NCBI GenBank assembly: GCA_963693305.1
Contig: OY855906.1
Span: 21,440,161 to 21,504,160, forward strand
Reading direction: 5' to 3'
From: Meandrina meandrites
Taxonomy: Eukaryota; Cnidaria; Anthozoa; Scleractinia; Meandrinidae
Length of the DNA: 64,000 nt
Under the pieces are notes generated by a model. The model was not told where the DNA came from and did not search any database. It worked only from the letters and a program-made list of their open reading frames with translations. This document shows positions 11,555 through 22,270 of this stretch, piece by piece; the stretch's first letter is position 1, and the number at the start of each line of letters is the position of its first letter. A program made the translations under genes and the position numbers.

Positions 11555-13269
11555 TAAATGCAGAACCAAAAAATTATCGCTTCATATTTAAGACATTTTT
11601 ACGCTACCTTTGAACGATCTTACAATAGAAAGTGAGTTCTAGATTTCATTTTCTCCTTTCAGTTGTATTGTGATATAAGACCAAAGAAAAATCTCTTTGA
11701 AATCAGACAGACATACTCTACTTATGTGGTTGATAATATTAAACACAATGGTTTTTCTACGATGATTTTAAGGTCTTTTAAAGCAAATAATGACCGATGA
11801 ATGAGACAACGAATTAGAAAGCTAAAATCGTAACCATCGCAAAATTAAAATGCAAAGTTACACTGAGTCAGTTTACTTTACTCGATATTTCTAACTTTCT
11901 AGTATACAACTGGATAGAATAAGCGTGATGTGCCGCGCTTAAGAGGCATGGGTTACCTCCCAAAAAGTACTAATGATCAAGAAATATACTGATGTAAAAA
12001 TAATTGACAAAAATGGCAATACTGCAAAAAAAAGTTCTTCTTCAGGTCATGAATCATTGTGAAATGTTTCCATCACGAGCTGCGACGTATTTGTAGGGTT
12101 GTATCACCAGTCTGCATTGTTCCACAGTTCTACATTATTCTTTTCTTTGCAAAGGGTGCAAATGATTGCGAGCGAGAGAGCGAGCGAGCGAGAGCGCAGT
12201 CTTACCAAAGGAAAAAAATAAACTTGAATGAGAACCATTTCTTAGGCAATATTCATGTTACAAAACGCTCAGTTAGAGAGATTGATCGATGTGAAAAAAA
12301 ATGTATCATCTTTTTTTTTCTGTCAGGAAAAAAACCTACGTTTTACTTTCGTTATTCTACGAACCATTCAAGTAGTCAAATATTGGATAACATACTGTGG
12401 TCTCTCGCTCGTGGACATGAATTATTCAGTACTGACGTCTGTCTCAGTAGATATGTTAATAATTGCTGAATTATTCGTAAAAAAAAAAAAAAAAAACTGA
12501 ATTATTCATGAAACAAACGATTTTCATGTTCACTGTCCAAGTTGACTAAGTATATTTGATCAGAATTAATTTTCTTTATAATTATTACGATACCGATAGA
12601 GATGTATTCGAGTCTACAGTGTTTCACATGTATCTGAAACATTATCAAGCCCTCGCAGCGTTTATTCCTCACAGTCTATGTCTATGTTTTCAAAATCCTT
12701 CATAGAACATGCCTAGTCTTGAAAATTTACGCTGAGCTCTTGATGCTGATCAGGACTGTCTTTATAAAACAACTGTCTGGTTAAGCGGGTATTTTTTAAC
12801 ATGCAATTCTCTGAGTTCATGAACATCAACGTATCATCCAAAGACTATTTTGCAAGCGTTCTAGTCTTAATTTTTCAACAGCTTTCGCTATTTTCAATTT
12901 TACCAGAGGAATCGCTATTTCTTACATCTTATTTTATGTTTATGAAAGGCTGCGAGAACTTTATCTACTACCCAACAGGTATATTTCTGTGCATCTGACA
13001 ACAGGTGGTTTTCCCGACTGCTGCTCGTGAGGGACTCGGTCTCTGGGACCGACATTGTTCTAGACTTTGTTAGATGAAGATTCTTCTGCCAATTCCAACA
13101 CCTGACTGCAAGGCGATTCTTCTGATCGGAAAGAATAGTTCATGATTTCAAAGCCAAGAAGAACTCTAAACAAACCTTTTGAAACACCTGTCGTCTGCCC
13201 TTTTAATTCGTGACGCGTCACGCATTCGGTAAAGTCGGGGGATACACAGAGTGTAAACAAACTTCATTC
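11555..13269. other. Unique core of the foldback element
   Basis: AT-rich sequence without recognised domains. The longest open frame (12,059-12,469, plus, 136 codons) passes through a GAGC-type simple repeat at 12,168-12,200 and an A-run and shows no motif. No transposase-like acidic triad context was seen. Confidence 0.5.
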
Positions 13270-14172
13270 AAAGTTTGTTTAACTAATTTAGGGGAAGTCT
13301 CGATTCTCTTTGCGATATGTGCTTCCAGTTTCCTAGCAGATTAAAAACCATTTAACTGAGGATATAGTCCGGTTTTACCATGCAGCCATGCTGCGTGACG
13401 AATGAAAATGATAAAACTTTTGCGGAAAAATTAAGCGACCTGTTTAAAACTTAGTAACTTACCGAGTGTTAATAAGGAGATTTGAAAAGTTTACATATCT
13501 TATTATGATATTACAGTGTCAATGCTTGATCCCGAAATCAACGGATCTACTTTTAGCTAATTTTGGACTACAAACACAGAAACTCGAAAAAATGATATTC
13601 AATTTGGCGTGAAATATTTTTAACTGAAAATCGTAATGGTACGCAATTTCAGATGCCGCTTACTCCGATTTACTCCTAGATACCAATTTTAACTAAACTG
13701 GATTTTGTTAAGAGCACAAAATACTATCGGGAAATGGTTTTACTTTAAAAATGAACTGCCGCACTTTGGTGAAACAGTCGACTGAAAATGACTCATATTT
13801 GGGTGACACTCATTAACGATTCAGTGGCGATTTTTAGCGCCACGTAAAAAACACAGTATTAAAGCAAAGAAGGTTTAATATATCTTAATCAACTTATAAA
13901 GGGATCAAAGTCATAGAAAAAATGCAAGAGCTTTTAGGAGTGATACGAAGTGTGTTTTACGGTTAGGCAAAGTTGCCCGAAATCTCGATTATTTTTGGTG
14001 GCTGGAGGGCCCAAATTAATAGATTGGTGATTTCCCGAAGAAAAACGAACGTCTACTTCTGCAAATGCCACCATTCCTAATCTTTTCAGGTAGCTTTTAT
14101 ACTGTGAAAAGATGAAGGCAAACGGGCGACCTCAATCTTTTGCCCCTGCCCGGTTTTCTCTGACAATAACAC
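13270..14172 (-). repeat. Right inverted arm of the foldback element
   Basis: Reverse complement of the left arm. It differs by an extra ~20-bp segment (AGTGTGTTTTACGGTTAGG region near 13,950) and by scattered substitutions, so the two arms have diverged a little since they were made identical. Confidence 0.85.
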
Positions 14173-14322
14173 TTAAGTTTGTTTTTGTTTGTTAGAACTT
14201 AAGATTGCATAAGAATAAATGAAATATTTAAAAAAGGCATCAAAATCTCTAACCATGTAAAAAATATTTCCACAAAAATATAATAAATTTAGTAAGATTA
14301 TCATAAATATCAATAAAGTTAT

Positions 14323-17300
14323 TCAGTGCCTTCGAGACTCTCTCTCGATCTCCTTCATTAGCTCAACTTCGTCAGATTCGTAAAAGATTCCAGAAGTGGT
14401 TCTATGGCTGTTTAAGGCAGTCAAAGGGACAGCGGGTCTGTTTTGTTTGGCCATACTCTCCAAACGTCCGTCCGTCTGGTTTCTCTGGAAGTTCTCATGC
14501 ACAGTTTTCGCACGATACTTTCGTCCTTGAGGATAGCTGGCAGTGTTTGTTTTCTTTTGGAGAGCTGTTGTCTTGTTGTGTCGGAAGATGGAGGCTTAAC
14601 TGTATCAGGAGAAGCAGAACATCCCTTAGACGTTATTCTAGAAGATCCTGCCGCCATAGGTCGCATGGTGTCTCTACTGTCGTAATTCTTAGTTTCAATA
14701 CTAGAGGAACTAGCCTTAGCATCCGGGATTTCAACATTTGGCACACCTCTATCAGCAAGTGTCTGTGCAGTAGGCTGCTGAGTATCTATACCACGTGATT
14801 CACACGTGTCCACTTTCTTTCTCGACTTTGTCTTCCGTTCTTTATTCACAGTGCTAAGGTTCACTGCTGCTTTGCTGTCAATGTCAAGTGTTGGAATTTC
14901 TAAAATGTCGTTGATAGCTTCTTCCAAGTTACCTTCCTCTGTATGCTTGGACTGCTTGGGCTGCCTTGTAGAATTACTTTTTCTTAAACTTACTCCAACA
15001 TCAGAAAGATTTTCCACAGAAGTACTAGAGTCAGCCGTTGGAATGTCCAAAATCTCGTCGATAATTTGGTCCAAGTTACTCTCCTCTGTTTCCTTGGGCT
15101 GTCTTGTGGGACGCTTCATCCTCAAACGAGTACTAACACCAGGACTCGACATGATTGATCCGATTGAAGACACTTTTTCAGTATCTTGTAGATTATCGTC
15201 GCACTTTTTTCCTATCACGACGTTCTTTGCAGGCCTTTGTTTCCGAAAAAAACCCTTTGGCGACCGCGGCACAGCCCAAGAGCTTGAATCGATTTGCATA
15301 CTCGAATCAACGTCTTCGAGGGTTAACATATCTTTTGATTTCTTTGTGAAATCTTTGTTGGTGCGCTGAGCTGCGCAAGCACTCGAGAGGATTTGTCCGT
15401 TTGATACCCACTATATAAAGCCATCTTCCGTTACGCGTCTTGGTTTTGGACTAAAATCCTGCTTTGGGTGTGGCACTGCACGAGAACTAGAAGCTGCTGA
15501 TAAAGAACCTTGGGTCTTGCTTATATTCGTAGCTAACGTTGGTTTTGGATGACGAGTCTTTCGTCGTGGTAATGAGCTACCAATAGGTGGAACTGATTCA
15601 GCAGGATGTAAGTCTACTTTTAAGATATCATCGATATCCTTTGACAATGCTTTCTCTTCCGTGTCGTCTTTCGTCCTCGTCGAATGTGTTCTCTGATGTT
15701 TTGCTGTGCTCTATTTCGACGCGAAATCTCTCTGCAGTCGCAACCCTTGGCTGGTTGAAGTTTTTGACGCCTTTGAATCAGTTTCTTCAGCCACTTTTTC
15801 TACCATTGGTATATACTTCGATTTCCGCGTAGGGGTTGTCTTCTTGAGATGTAGAGCCGCCCCAGGACTCGAGGATAACGGTTCATTTGAGGCACCCTGG
15901 ACAGTTTCATCATTTAAAGTCCTTTCGTTAGTAGTTAACAATTCGCCATCTGCTTGCTTTGGTGTCGGAAGAGATTGCTTTTTGAGGCGCCGTGCTGCTC
16001 CAGATCTCAACAGAGGTGGTCCATTCGAGGAGACGTCGACCAGATCGTCATTTAGAATATATTCGATATCCTGTACTAATTTATCATCTGCGTGATTTGA
16101 AGAAGCTACTGATGCAGGATCAAAGATCCTGTCCAAATCCATTGCTGAGGTGAGCTTTGTATTGCTGGTCTTTGGTCTTGGTATTTCGTCAGGACTGGAA
16201 GAATATGCATCATCATTTGAATCAGCAGTAAAGACGTCATCATTTAAAATATACTGGATATCCTTCGCCAATTGATCATCTGCCCGCTTACAGTGTTTCC
16301 GCGTGAATCCCTCCTTTTCAGGAGGAGGAAGTGCGCTAAGACCCGATGAGAATTTTCCGTTTGAAACATCTTCAACAGTATCGTCTTTAAGAATGCACTG
16401 GATGTCCATTTCCAACTTTTCGTCCGTCTTGTTCGTTTCCTGAAACGAAACTACAGTAGAATCCCGGTAACTCGAACTCTGAAGGGAAACGAAAAACAGT
16501 TCGAGTTAGCGGGGTTTCGAGTTATCGGGGTCGATTGAATATTTAATTTGCCAAGTTAATAATTGATAATTTACTGATTTTTCAGCACTGCAGTCTCCAG
16601 TACAGTGCAAATTGAACTTATCTCGTCAGAAACTCTATCACGACCATACCTTCTTGTGATAAGAGTGGAAAATGGCTGTCAAATACGTGATCTGTTCGCT
16701 GCTCTAATCAATGGGCAACCGTGGCGAGTTGCAAGAACCGGAATTCGAGTTATCGGGGTACATTTGACCCAAATTTTGATCAAGTGAAAAGAAATTGAGT
16801 TCGAGTTAGCGGGGTTTTCGAGTTATCGGGGTTCGAGTTATCCGGGTAAAAATGACTGAAAAGTTAGTTCAAATCCAAGGGAATTGAGACTCTGTTCGAG
16901 TTAGCGGGGTTGTTCGAGTTATAGGGGTTCGAGTTACCGGGGTTCTACTGTATTTTCTTTGACGGAACTTTGCCATACGCGATTTGACTGTTGGATTCAG
17001 CTGCAGGGATGTCATGTTTGAAGACAAAGTCCACATCATTTGTTAGTTTCTTGTCGTTTACGCGCATGTTCCCCCTTTTGGAAGATCTCTTGGGACTTTG
17101 CACATTGTTCGTGGGTGAAACTGCACCAGAGGAGATTTGTCTATCTGATTCAGCTGTAGTGATATCGTCATTCAAAATGAAGTTGATATCCTTTTCCAGT
17201 TTCTTGACATCTACGTTCTTTTGTTCTTTAGTGGAAAGTTTCTTGGCGCGCTTGGCCTTTTTCGTGGGTGGCACTGGAGCAAAGGAGATTTGTTCATTTG

Positions 17301-17818
17301 GCTCATTGATACCGACATCGTCATTTAAAATATAATCGATATCCTCTGCTAGTTTTGATCGTCCATAACGTCTTTTTTACTTGTAGGATATTTCTTGGGA
17401 CACTGTGGTTTGATCAAGGACGAAACTGTAGCAGAGGAGCTTTGTTGATTTGAATCATTTGAAAGACATCTTGTTTAAAGGTGCAGTCGATATCCTCTGC
17501 GAGTTCTTTGTCATCCATGCCCTTTTGTTCTCTTTTCATGAAATCTTTCTTTGTATTCCATGTCTTCTTTGTAGGTGAATCCGTACCAGAGCGGATTTTT
17601 CCATTTGATTCAGCTTAAGTATCATCGTTTAAAATGTAGTCAATATCCTCTGCTAGTTCTTCGTCATCCATGTTCGTTTGTGCTTTTGTGGAATATTTCT
17701 TGGGACGCTGCGCCTTTTTCGTGGGTGAGACTGTAACCTCGGAGACTTGTTCATTAGATTCAGTTGTACCGATATCATCACTCAAAATATAATCGATGTC
17801 TTCCGCTAGTTCCCTGCT
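14323..17818 (-). pseudogene. Broken gene for a protein with ~51-residue DIDYILNDD repeats
   Basis: Minus-strand open segments (17,848-17,615, 17,274-16,945, 16,415-15,711, 15,647-15,411, 15,329-14,421) read as one protein interrupted by frameshifts, stops and a MITE. It carries about 13 copies of a repeat built around an acidic amphipathic helix (LAEDIDYILNDD), then TESN, a Ser-rich patch and a basic SPTKK..RPKK patch. The first six units lie 151-153 bp apart (51 codons); later units vary in length. The C-terminal part is Ser/Thr/Lys-rich with weaker LDQIIDEILDIP-type units. A one-base shift near 14,430 hides the apparent true end (YESDEVELMKEIERES..., stop at 14,323-14,325). The N-terminus is lost at the junction with the integrase fragment at ~17,818. 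No introns are apparent. The family and function are unknown; the basic/acidic repeat layout suggests a binding scaffold, which is speculation. Confidence 0.6.
16454..16950. mobile_element. 497-bp Tc1/mariner-pogo-type MITE, TA target duplication
   Basis: The termini CAGTAGAATCCCGGTAACTCG and the inverted right end (CAGTAGAACCCCGGTAACTCG on the other strand) are flanked by TA (16,452-16,453 and 16,951-16,952). The interior repeats TTCGAGTTAGCGGGG and TTCGAGTTATCGGGG several times near both ends. TIR sequence and TA duplication fit Tigger/pogo-like elements of the Tc1/mariner superfamily. No ORF for a transposase. It sits inside the DIDYILNDD repeat gene, and the reading frame on its two sides is in register if the element and one TA are ignored. 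Confidence 0.85.
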
Positions 17819-17819
17819 G

Positions 17820-18385
17820 CTGCAGGTTGACCCTGGGCGCGAATTCATGGGCGCTGTTACAAAAGCAATGGAAAATCACAAAACGTACATTCGTCGCGGT
17901 CGAGTTGACATTCACCGTGACCAGGCCATTGTTGAACGTTTCAACCGCACCCTGGCTGAGCGCGTGTTCGGGCACCAGTACGCCGTTGAAATGCGCCTGC
18001 CCGAGGGCCAGCGGTCCACGGCGTGGGTAAAAAGGCTTCCTGAAGTTGTGGCCAAGCCTTACCGGCCAGAAACCCGCCGTTGCCATCAAAGAAAAAAATG
18101 TTTCTGCAAAGCCATCGACACCTTATTCGAGGCCTGTTGGGCAAAGGGAAAAAAAGCTCCCCTCTCTCGTGCATGTTAGGTATTTGTACCAGCCTGGCGA
18201 GCTTGACGGTGGCGTCAAAAGAGCCACGATCCAATCTGGTCTTTGAAAGTTTACAACATTGAACGATCTTTTACCAAACCAAATCAGCCCGTTCTCTACT
18301 ATTTGCACGACGGGCCCAAGCGCGGCTTCGTGCGTGAAGAACTGCTGGTTGTGCCTCCAAACACACAATTACACCCCGACCAACT
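17820..18385 (+). pseudogene. Polinton integrase, C-terminal half, frameshifted
   Basis: The first open segment (to about 18,035) reads VDPGREFMGAVTKAMENH and then IHRDQAIVERFNRTLAERVF, which is the end of an rve-type integrase core; the E in AIVERFNR is the expected catalytic glutamate of the D,D-35-E triad. After frame changes near 18,050 and 18,180-18,240, C-terminal text typical of these integrases follows (YQPGELDGGVKRA; later LYYLHDGPKRGFVREELLVVPPN by frame). The zinc-binding and first catalytic Asp regions are missing upstream of 17,820. The enzyme would join element ends to host DNA; this copy cannot. Confidence 0.7.
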
Positions 18386-18397
18386 ATAACATTACTT

Positions 18398-19849
18398 TCA
18401 TTTCAGCATCTCTGTTAAAGCTTCTTCTGTTAAGGTTTCTATTTCTTTGATTTTAGTATTTGTTAATAAAGCTTCTATTTCTTTGATTTCAGTTTTTGTG
18501 AATAAAGTCCTTGTGTACCCGTAAGCATTTGTATTGATCCCATCATCTGCTATCCAGCACTTTGAATCAAATGGGGAAAGCGAAATTTTGTTGACATGCA
18601 TGCCGTAAATCTCATGCCCCTCGCTTGGAAGAATGTTCATTCCATGCCATAACTGCTGCTTACCAAAAAGCGTTTCCTTGTACTGTTCATGCATTATTTG
18701 TTTCTTGACAACGCTCTTTTTTACACCCTTTGCTTTTTTGATATTTTTTTCGTCTGCCTTCAAGATAGAGTACATTTTCGGCCTCAGACAAACACACTGT
18801 GCTATGGGGGTTCCGGCACATTCGTCTTTCATTTTGCCTAAGACCTTTTTGTTCGCGTTTGAGTGGATTGGATGCTCCTTCGGGTAGTCACTCGTATCAT
18901 ATTGATTTTCGTTTGATTTGATGTCTTTGTAGACGTCATCCGTTTTGATTTCAAGCAGAAGGCTATCTGTGTCTGTGTACAAGAGCTCGCACCTTTGGCC
19001 GTATTGCTTTTTCAGATGGTTGTAGAAAAAGTCGTACATCAGGATCTTGCTGTTGTCAAGGATAGTCATCCTCGTGTAGACAGGCTTGTTGAGCAGCAGC
19101 CGGCTTTTGCGCATGTCGATTCCGACCAGGTCATTTGAAAATATAACATGCCTTGAGTACAAAGGGCTTGCAACCAATTTCCTTATTTTGTCTGTCTCAT
19201 TGCTGCGTTCTATTTTTATGTCAACACGGTTACGCAGGTTTTCCATGGTTTTGCCGAAAACTGAGTTATTCATTAGCTTGTAAAAGTTCTTTTCAAAGTC
19301 GTTCTTTGCTTTTTTCCTGAATTCTGTATTCATTCGGATGTACGGCTCCATCCAGCATTCTTGTTCGAACTCCAACACCCTGTGCACGCGCGTCAGTTTC
19401 ATGCCCTGCTTCAGATAAAACTGCAAGTTTCTGTAATGCACGACATAGTTGTTTTTGTTCTCAAGTGTCAGCAGCACCTTCTCGCTGTCCGGGGGTTTCA
19501 GCTCCAGCACTTTCATCAACCTCTTTTGGTAGTCCGACATACATTCCTTTTTCACGACCTTTTTCTCAGGCGCGAGGGGGTAGCTGTTGTGTTCTTCATG
19601 CAGTTCTGCTGGATATTCAAGATCAACTTCAAGAATCCATCCATTCCTTGCGTTTTCTTTTTTCTTAAGGATGTCTTCCTCCGTTGGCATAACACGTTTC
19701 CATTTAAAATCCCTTTTTGGGGGTGGCTTGCTCATTGCCCAGCCATAGAGGTTGTTCGCGTCGAGATACATGATGTAACTGTTCGGTTTGCTGGGGTCAT
19801 AGTCCGGTACCAGCGGGTTGTTTGCCTTCGCGTATCTCTTGCTCACCAT
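18398..19849 (-). pseudogene. Polinton DNA polymerase B, polymerase domain
   Basis: A 483-codon open segment holding the palm motifs of protein-primed family B polymerases in order: motif A YLDANNLYGWAM (residues 28-39), motif B KLMNNSVFGKT (191-201) and motif C YTDTDSLLLEI (291-301). The catalytic Asp residues of motifs A and C are present. Downstream text (CAGTPIAQCVCLRPKMYSI, about 355-373) is the usual thumb-proximal region. The frame overlaps the exonuclease III segment upstream by a few bases in another frame, so a small indel near 19,845 separates them. The stop at 18,398 appears to be the natural C-terminus, since the convergent integrase ends immediately beyond. Confidence 0.85.
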
Positions 19850-20325
19850 CGAGATTCCACCCCGATTCCCCGTTCCACGAAGAGATGCATTTCAAGGTCT
19901 GTGAATAACTCAAGCTCGACCCCCGTCTTTTTCAAGAGCGCCTCCCATGAGAGGCCTGGCGACGTGTAATAATGCGCCGGATCTAACCCGTACTGCTCTT
20001 GGCACAGGTTTCGGATGTTCTCGAAAACATCTGCCAGCAGGGCGACATCCGTTTTCATGTAAAGATCGTGAAAATCGCCCAACGTTTTGCATTCGAAAGT
20101 CTCGCAGACAGTCTACGCGTGCGTGTACTCATCGTCTGTTATGTGCTCGTCGTTCAGCTTGCTGTAAGACTTCTCTTTGTCCGGAAGCCTTGTTTCGCTA
20201 AATCTCCCCCATGAGTCCATGTACTCGTAAGGGTAGATCCCCTTTTTGAACTTACAATTTTCCTGTGATTTTGCTTCCAACTGGTCATTTTTGTCTGTTA
20301 ATCTTTTTAGAGTAAGAGTCCCCAT
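19843..20325 (-). pseudogene. Polinton DNA polymerase B, exonuclease III segment (frameshifted)
   Basis: Two short open segments in different frames cover this part. The upstream one (20,325-20,113) carries the KKGIYPYEYMDSW region and ends at an in-frame stop near 20,113. The downstream one (20,082-19,843) contains FHDLYMKTDVALLADVFENI, the Exo III motif with its Asp. The usual Exo II region expected between the zinc-like CHIC motif and KKGIYPYEYMD is not found, so roughly a hundred residues seem to have been deleted near 20,330. Confidence 0.75.
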
Positions 20326-20346
20326 TGTTGTTCTTTCTGTGCCATG

Positions 20347-21909
20347 TCAAAACATTTTTTTGTGCCATTGACCACGATAACTGCATTTTTCACTGCCTTC
20401 TTCACTGGCTTCTTCAATGTTAAAAACAGGTAAAGAGTCTAAGAATTCGTCTTTTATCAAACTTTTGTTACAAATATGGCAATCAGTTGCATTTTTGAAT
20501 TTTTCCCCCTCTTCGGCCGTCATCACAATCGGCTTTGGTGCGGCCAAACTCTCTCTTATTTTCACCTCTTCTTGCAGAATGTCACCTAAAAACGTTCTCA
20601 CCGCGTTTTCACCCCTGTAAACTTTGGACACTAAAACTTCACCGTCGCTTCTCACAACCATGTAAGAATGCCCGCATGCCTCATGCCATTCGGTCTTGTG
20701 TGTGTAACTTTTTTGCTTGCTCTCTGGCACACGCTCACAGCCAGGAATCTTTTTCACTAAGGCCTCAAAGTCCGCATATATCACATATGGCATCTTTATC
20801 TGTTTGTGACGATTTTGGAAAGAAAAGGTGTTTTTCCCCTCTTCTGGCATCTTAATCCTTGTCGGCCTGCCGTTCACACCATTGCAATAATTTTTGTGGT
20901 TCGCCAGCAACTCCGCTCTTGTGAAACGAGTTAAGCACATCATGCAATAGAAAGTTTTACTATTTATTGACTTATCAAACAGCAAAGCGCTTTCTCTTTT
21001 TACGTAACAATAGTGCTGAATTTCCCCTGACTCAATTAACATCAGCTTTATCCTAGGTACATCCGGTTCTTTTCTGCTTATCCTGTGCACAATCATATAA
21101 TTGTTTTCCCAGCCAAATACGTTTATTGCCAGTTTTTTGTTTTGAGCTTCAAGCTTGTCTATCTGTTTTACCAGTGTTGGGAAATCGATGCCCCCATAAT
21201 TAATACCATCGTTAACCGGATATTTGCTTGGTCTTTGCGGGTCCTTTCCATCTTGTGGAGGAAATAAAGCGGCTCTGAGTGCCCACTTCAAACATTCGTT
21301 ATCTCTGTTTTTCACGTTGATTATTGCCTTCTTTTTTGCCAGATTGGCTGGAAGAGGTAAATAAGTTCCTCCGCGCAGTGGCTGATAGCGTGCGACATTC
21401 ACGTACGCAGTCTCTATCCTTTCCACTTCCCATTCTGATCCCTTCACAGACCAGTTTTCTATTTCTCCCTTTATTCTTTCAATGAATTCATCATATTTTT
21501 GTTCTATCAGTTCTTTATCATGCCTGTTGAAAACATGCGGTTCTTCTTCTTTAAAATAATGCTTCATGTGTTGCGTTTCACCGTTTTTTTCTATGGAAAA
21601 CTTTACTTGTAGCCCAAAACTTACTTTTACGCTGTTTAACTTAAGGATTTCTTGTTTAACCAAATCAGTGAACTTTGCTTTATTTTCTCTTGCAAACATT
21701 AAAAGATCTTTATTGTTTGGATTTGTTTTGGATACAATCATTATCCAAACACGAAGCCATTCCTGGAAATTATTTTGGCTTATATTAAACACTTCATATA
21801 AAACAACCAGTTCAGGTTCTAATGGTTGAGGAAGGTTTCTGTTTTGCTCCCTCGTTATTGGACCGTAAAACATTTGCAGAACATTGGACGAAAATCTCGC
21901 GGCTGCCAT
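20347..21909 (-). pseudogene. Polinton DNA polymerase B, N-terminal and Exo I part
   Basis: A 520-codon open segment starting at an ATG at 21,909. Residues about 200-270 (NRDNECLKWALRAALF..., later INVFGWENNY) are typical of Polinton polymerase N-termini. A C2H2-like finger follows at 321-342 (YCMMCL...HKNYC). Exo I is YVIYADFEALV at about 375-385, with the catalytic D and E present. A CHICNK zinc-like motif stands at 477-482. The segment ends by frameshift inside the following CSYRGQWHKK region at 20,347. The role is proofreading and the protein-primed synthesis N-terminal module. This part is well preserved compared with the rest. Confidence 0.85.
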
Positions 21910-22084
21910 CTCGGCGTATATACTTGTGCAGATAATTCTTCAATTGGAAAATAATTCTAGCGCACTTTTGCATATAGACAGTGCAGACATTTCTTCAACA
22001 GGGAATATTTTTGTGGCACATCCGCTCGCTCGATAGGCTTGGGGTCACGCGCTTTGTTTACTTCCATGTTTGCGTTATTTTCTC

Positions 22085-22270
22085 ACACACATTTAAACTA
22101 CTGGGTTCTGGCGCATCGAGTAGAACAAAAGCTTCATGATATCTAACAAAGCTTTTTCTCAAGAAACGAGGCGAGCATGGGAGACGAGTTTCTTGAGAAA
22201 ACAGGTTTGTTAGATATCATGAAGCTTTTGTTCTACTCGATGCGCCAGAACTAGTAGTTTATATGTGTGT
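22085..22270. repeat. Near-perfect palindrome with ~80-bp arms
   Basis: The left arm begins ACACACATTTAAACTACT, runs through CTGGCGCATCGAGTAGAAC and AGCTTCATGATATCTAACA, and ends TTTCTCAAGAAAC. The right arm is its reverse complement with a few differences, separated by a ~20-bp spacer (GAGGCGAGCATGGGAGAC). It lies 0.2 kb upstream of the polymerase start. It may be the joined termini of the Polinton or an unrelated small foldback element. Confidence 0.85.

Larger units (their letters stand above)
10680..14172. mobile_element. Foldback DNA transposon with ~0.9-kb inverted arms, TTAA-flanked
   Basis: The element starts GTGTTATTGTCAGAGAA and ends TTCTCTGACAATAACAC. A TTAA lies immediately outside each end (10,676-10,679 and 14,173-14,176), fitting the TTAA target duplication of piggyBac- or Kolobok-type transposases. 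The left arm (10,680-11,554) and right arm (13,270-14,172) are nearly identical inverted copies. The right arm has an extra ~20-bp insertion around 13,950-13,970. The ~1.7-kb core (11,555-13,269) has no recognisable transposase, so the element is presumably non-autonomous. An 81-codon frame at the left tip is not kept open in the right arm and is not called. Confidence 0.85.
17818..22270. mobile_element. Polinton/Maverick fragment (integrase + DNA polymerase B)
   Basis: A retroviral-type integrase remnant (plus strand, 17,820-18,385) and a protein-primed family B DNA polymerase remnant (minus strand, 18,398-21,909) converge tail to tail with about 12 bp between them. This gene pair is diagnostic of Polinton/Maverick self-synthesising transposons. 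A strong palindrome follows at 22,085-22,270. ATPase, protease and capsid genes are absent, the integrase lacks its N-terminal half, and both genes are broken, so this is a dead partial copy. The left limit is a sharp junction with the repeat-protein gene. Confidence 0.75.

Noticed and set aside
12059..12469. 136-codon frame in the foldback core as a transposase
   Set aside because: No catalytic triad context, passes through simple repeats, and composition is like the non-coding flank.
14806..15369. Plus-strand 187-codon frame opposite the repeat-protein gene
   Set aside because: Antisense shadow; the minus strand shows the periodic repeat and a coherent C-terminus.
19361..19969. Plus-strand 202-codon frame opposite the Polinton polymerase
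   Set aside because: It is the antisense shadow of the polymerase coding strand, which carries all the motifs.
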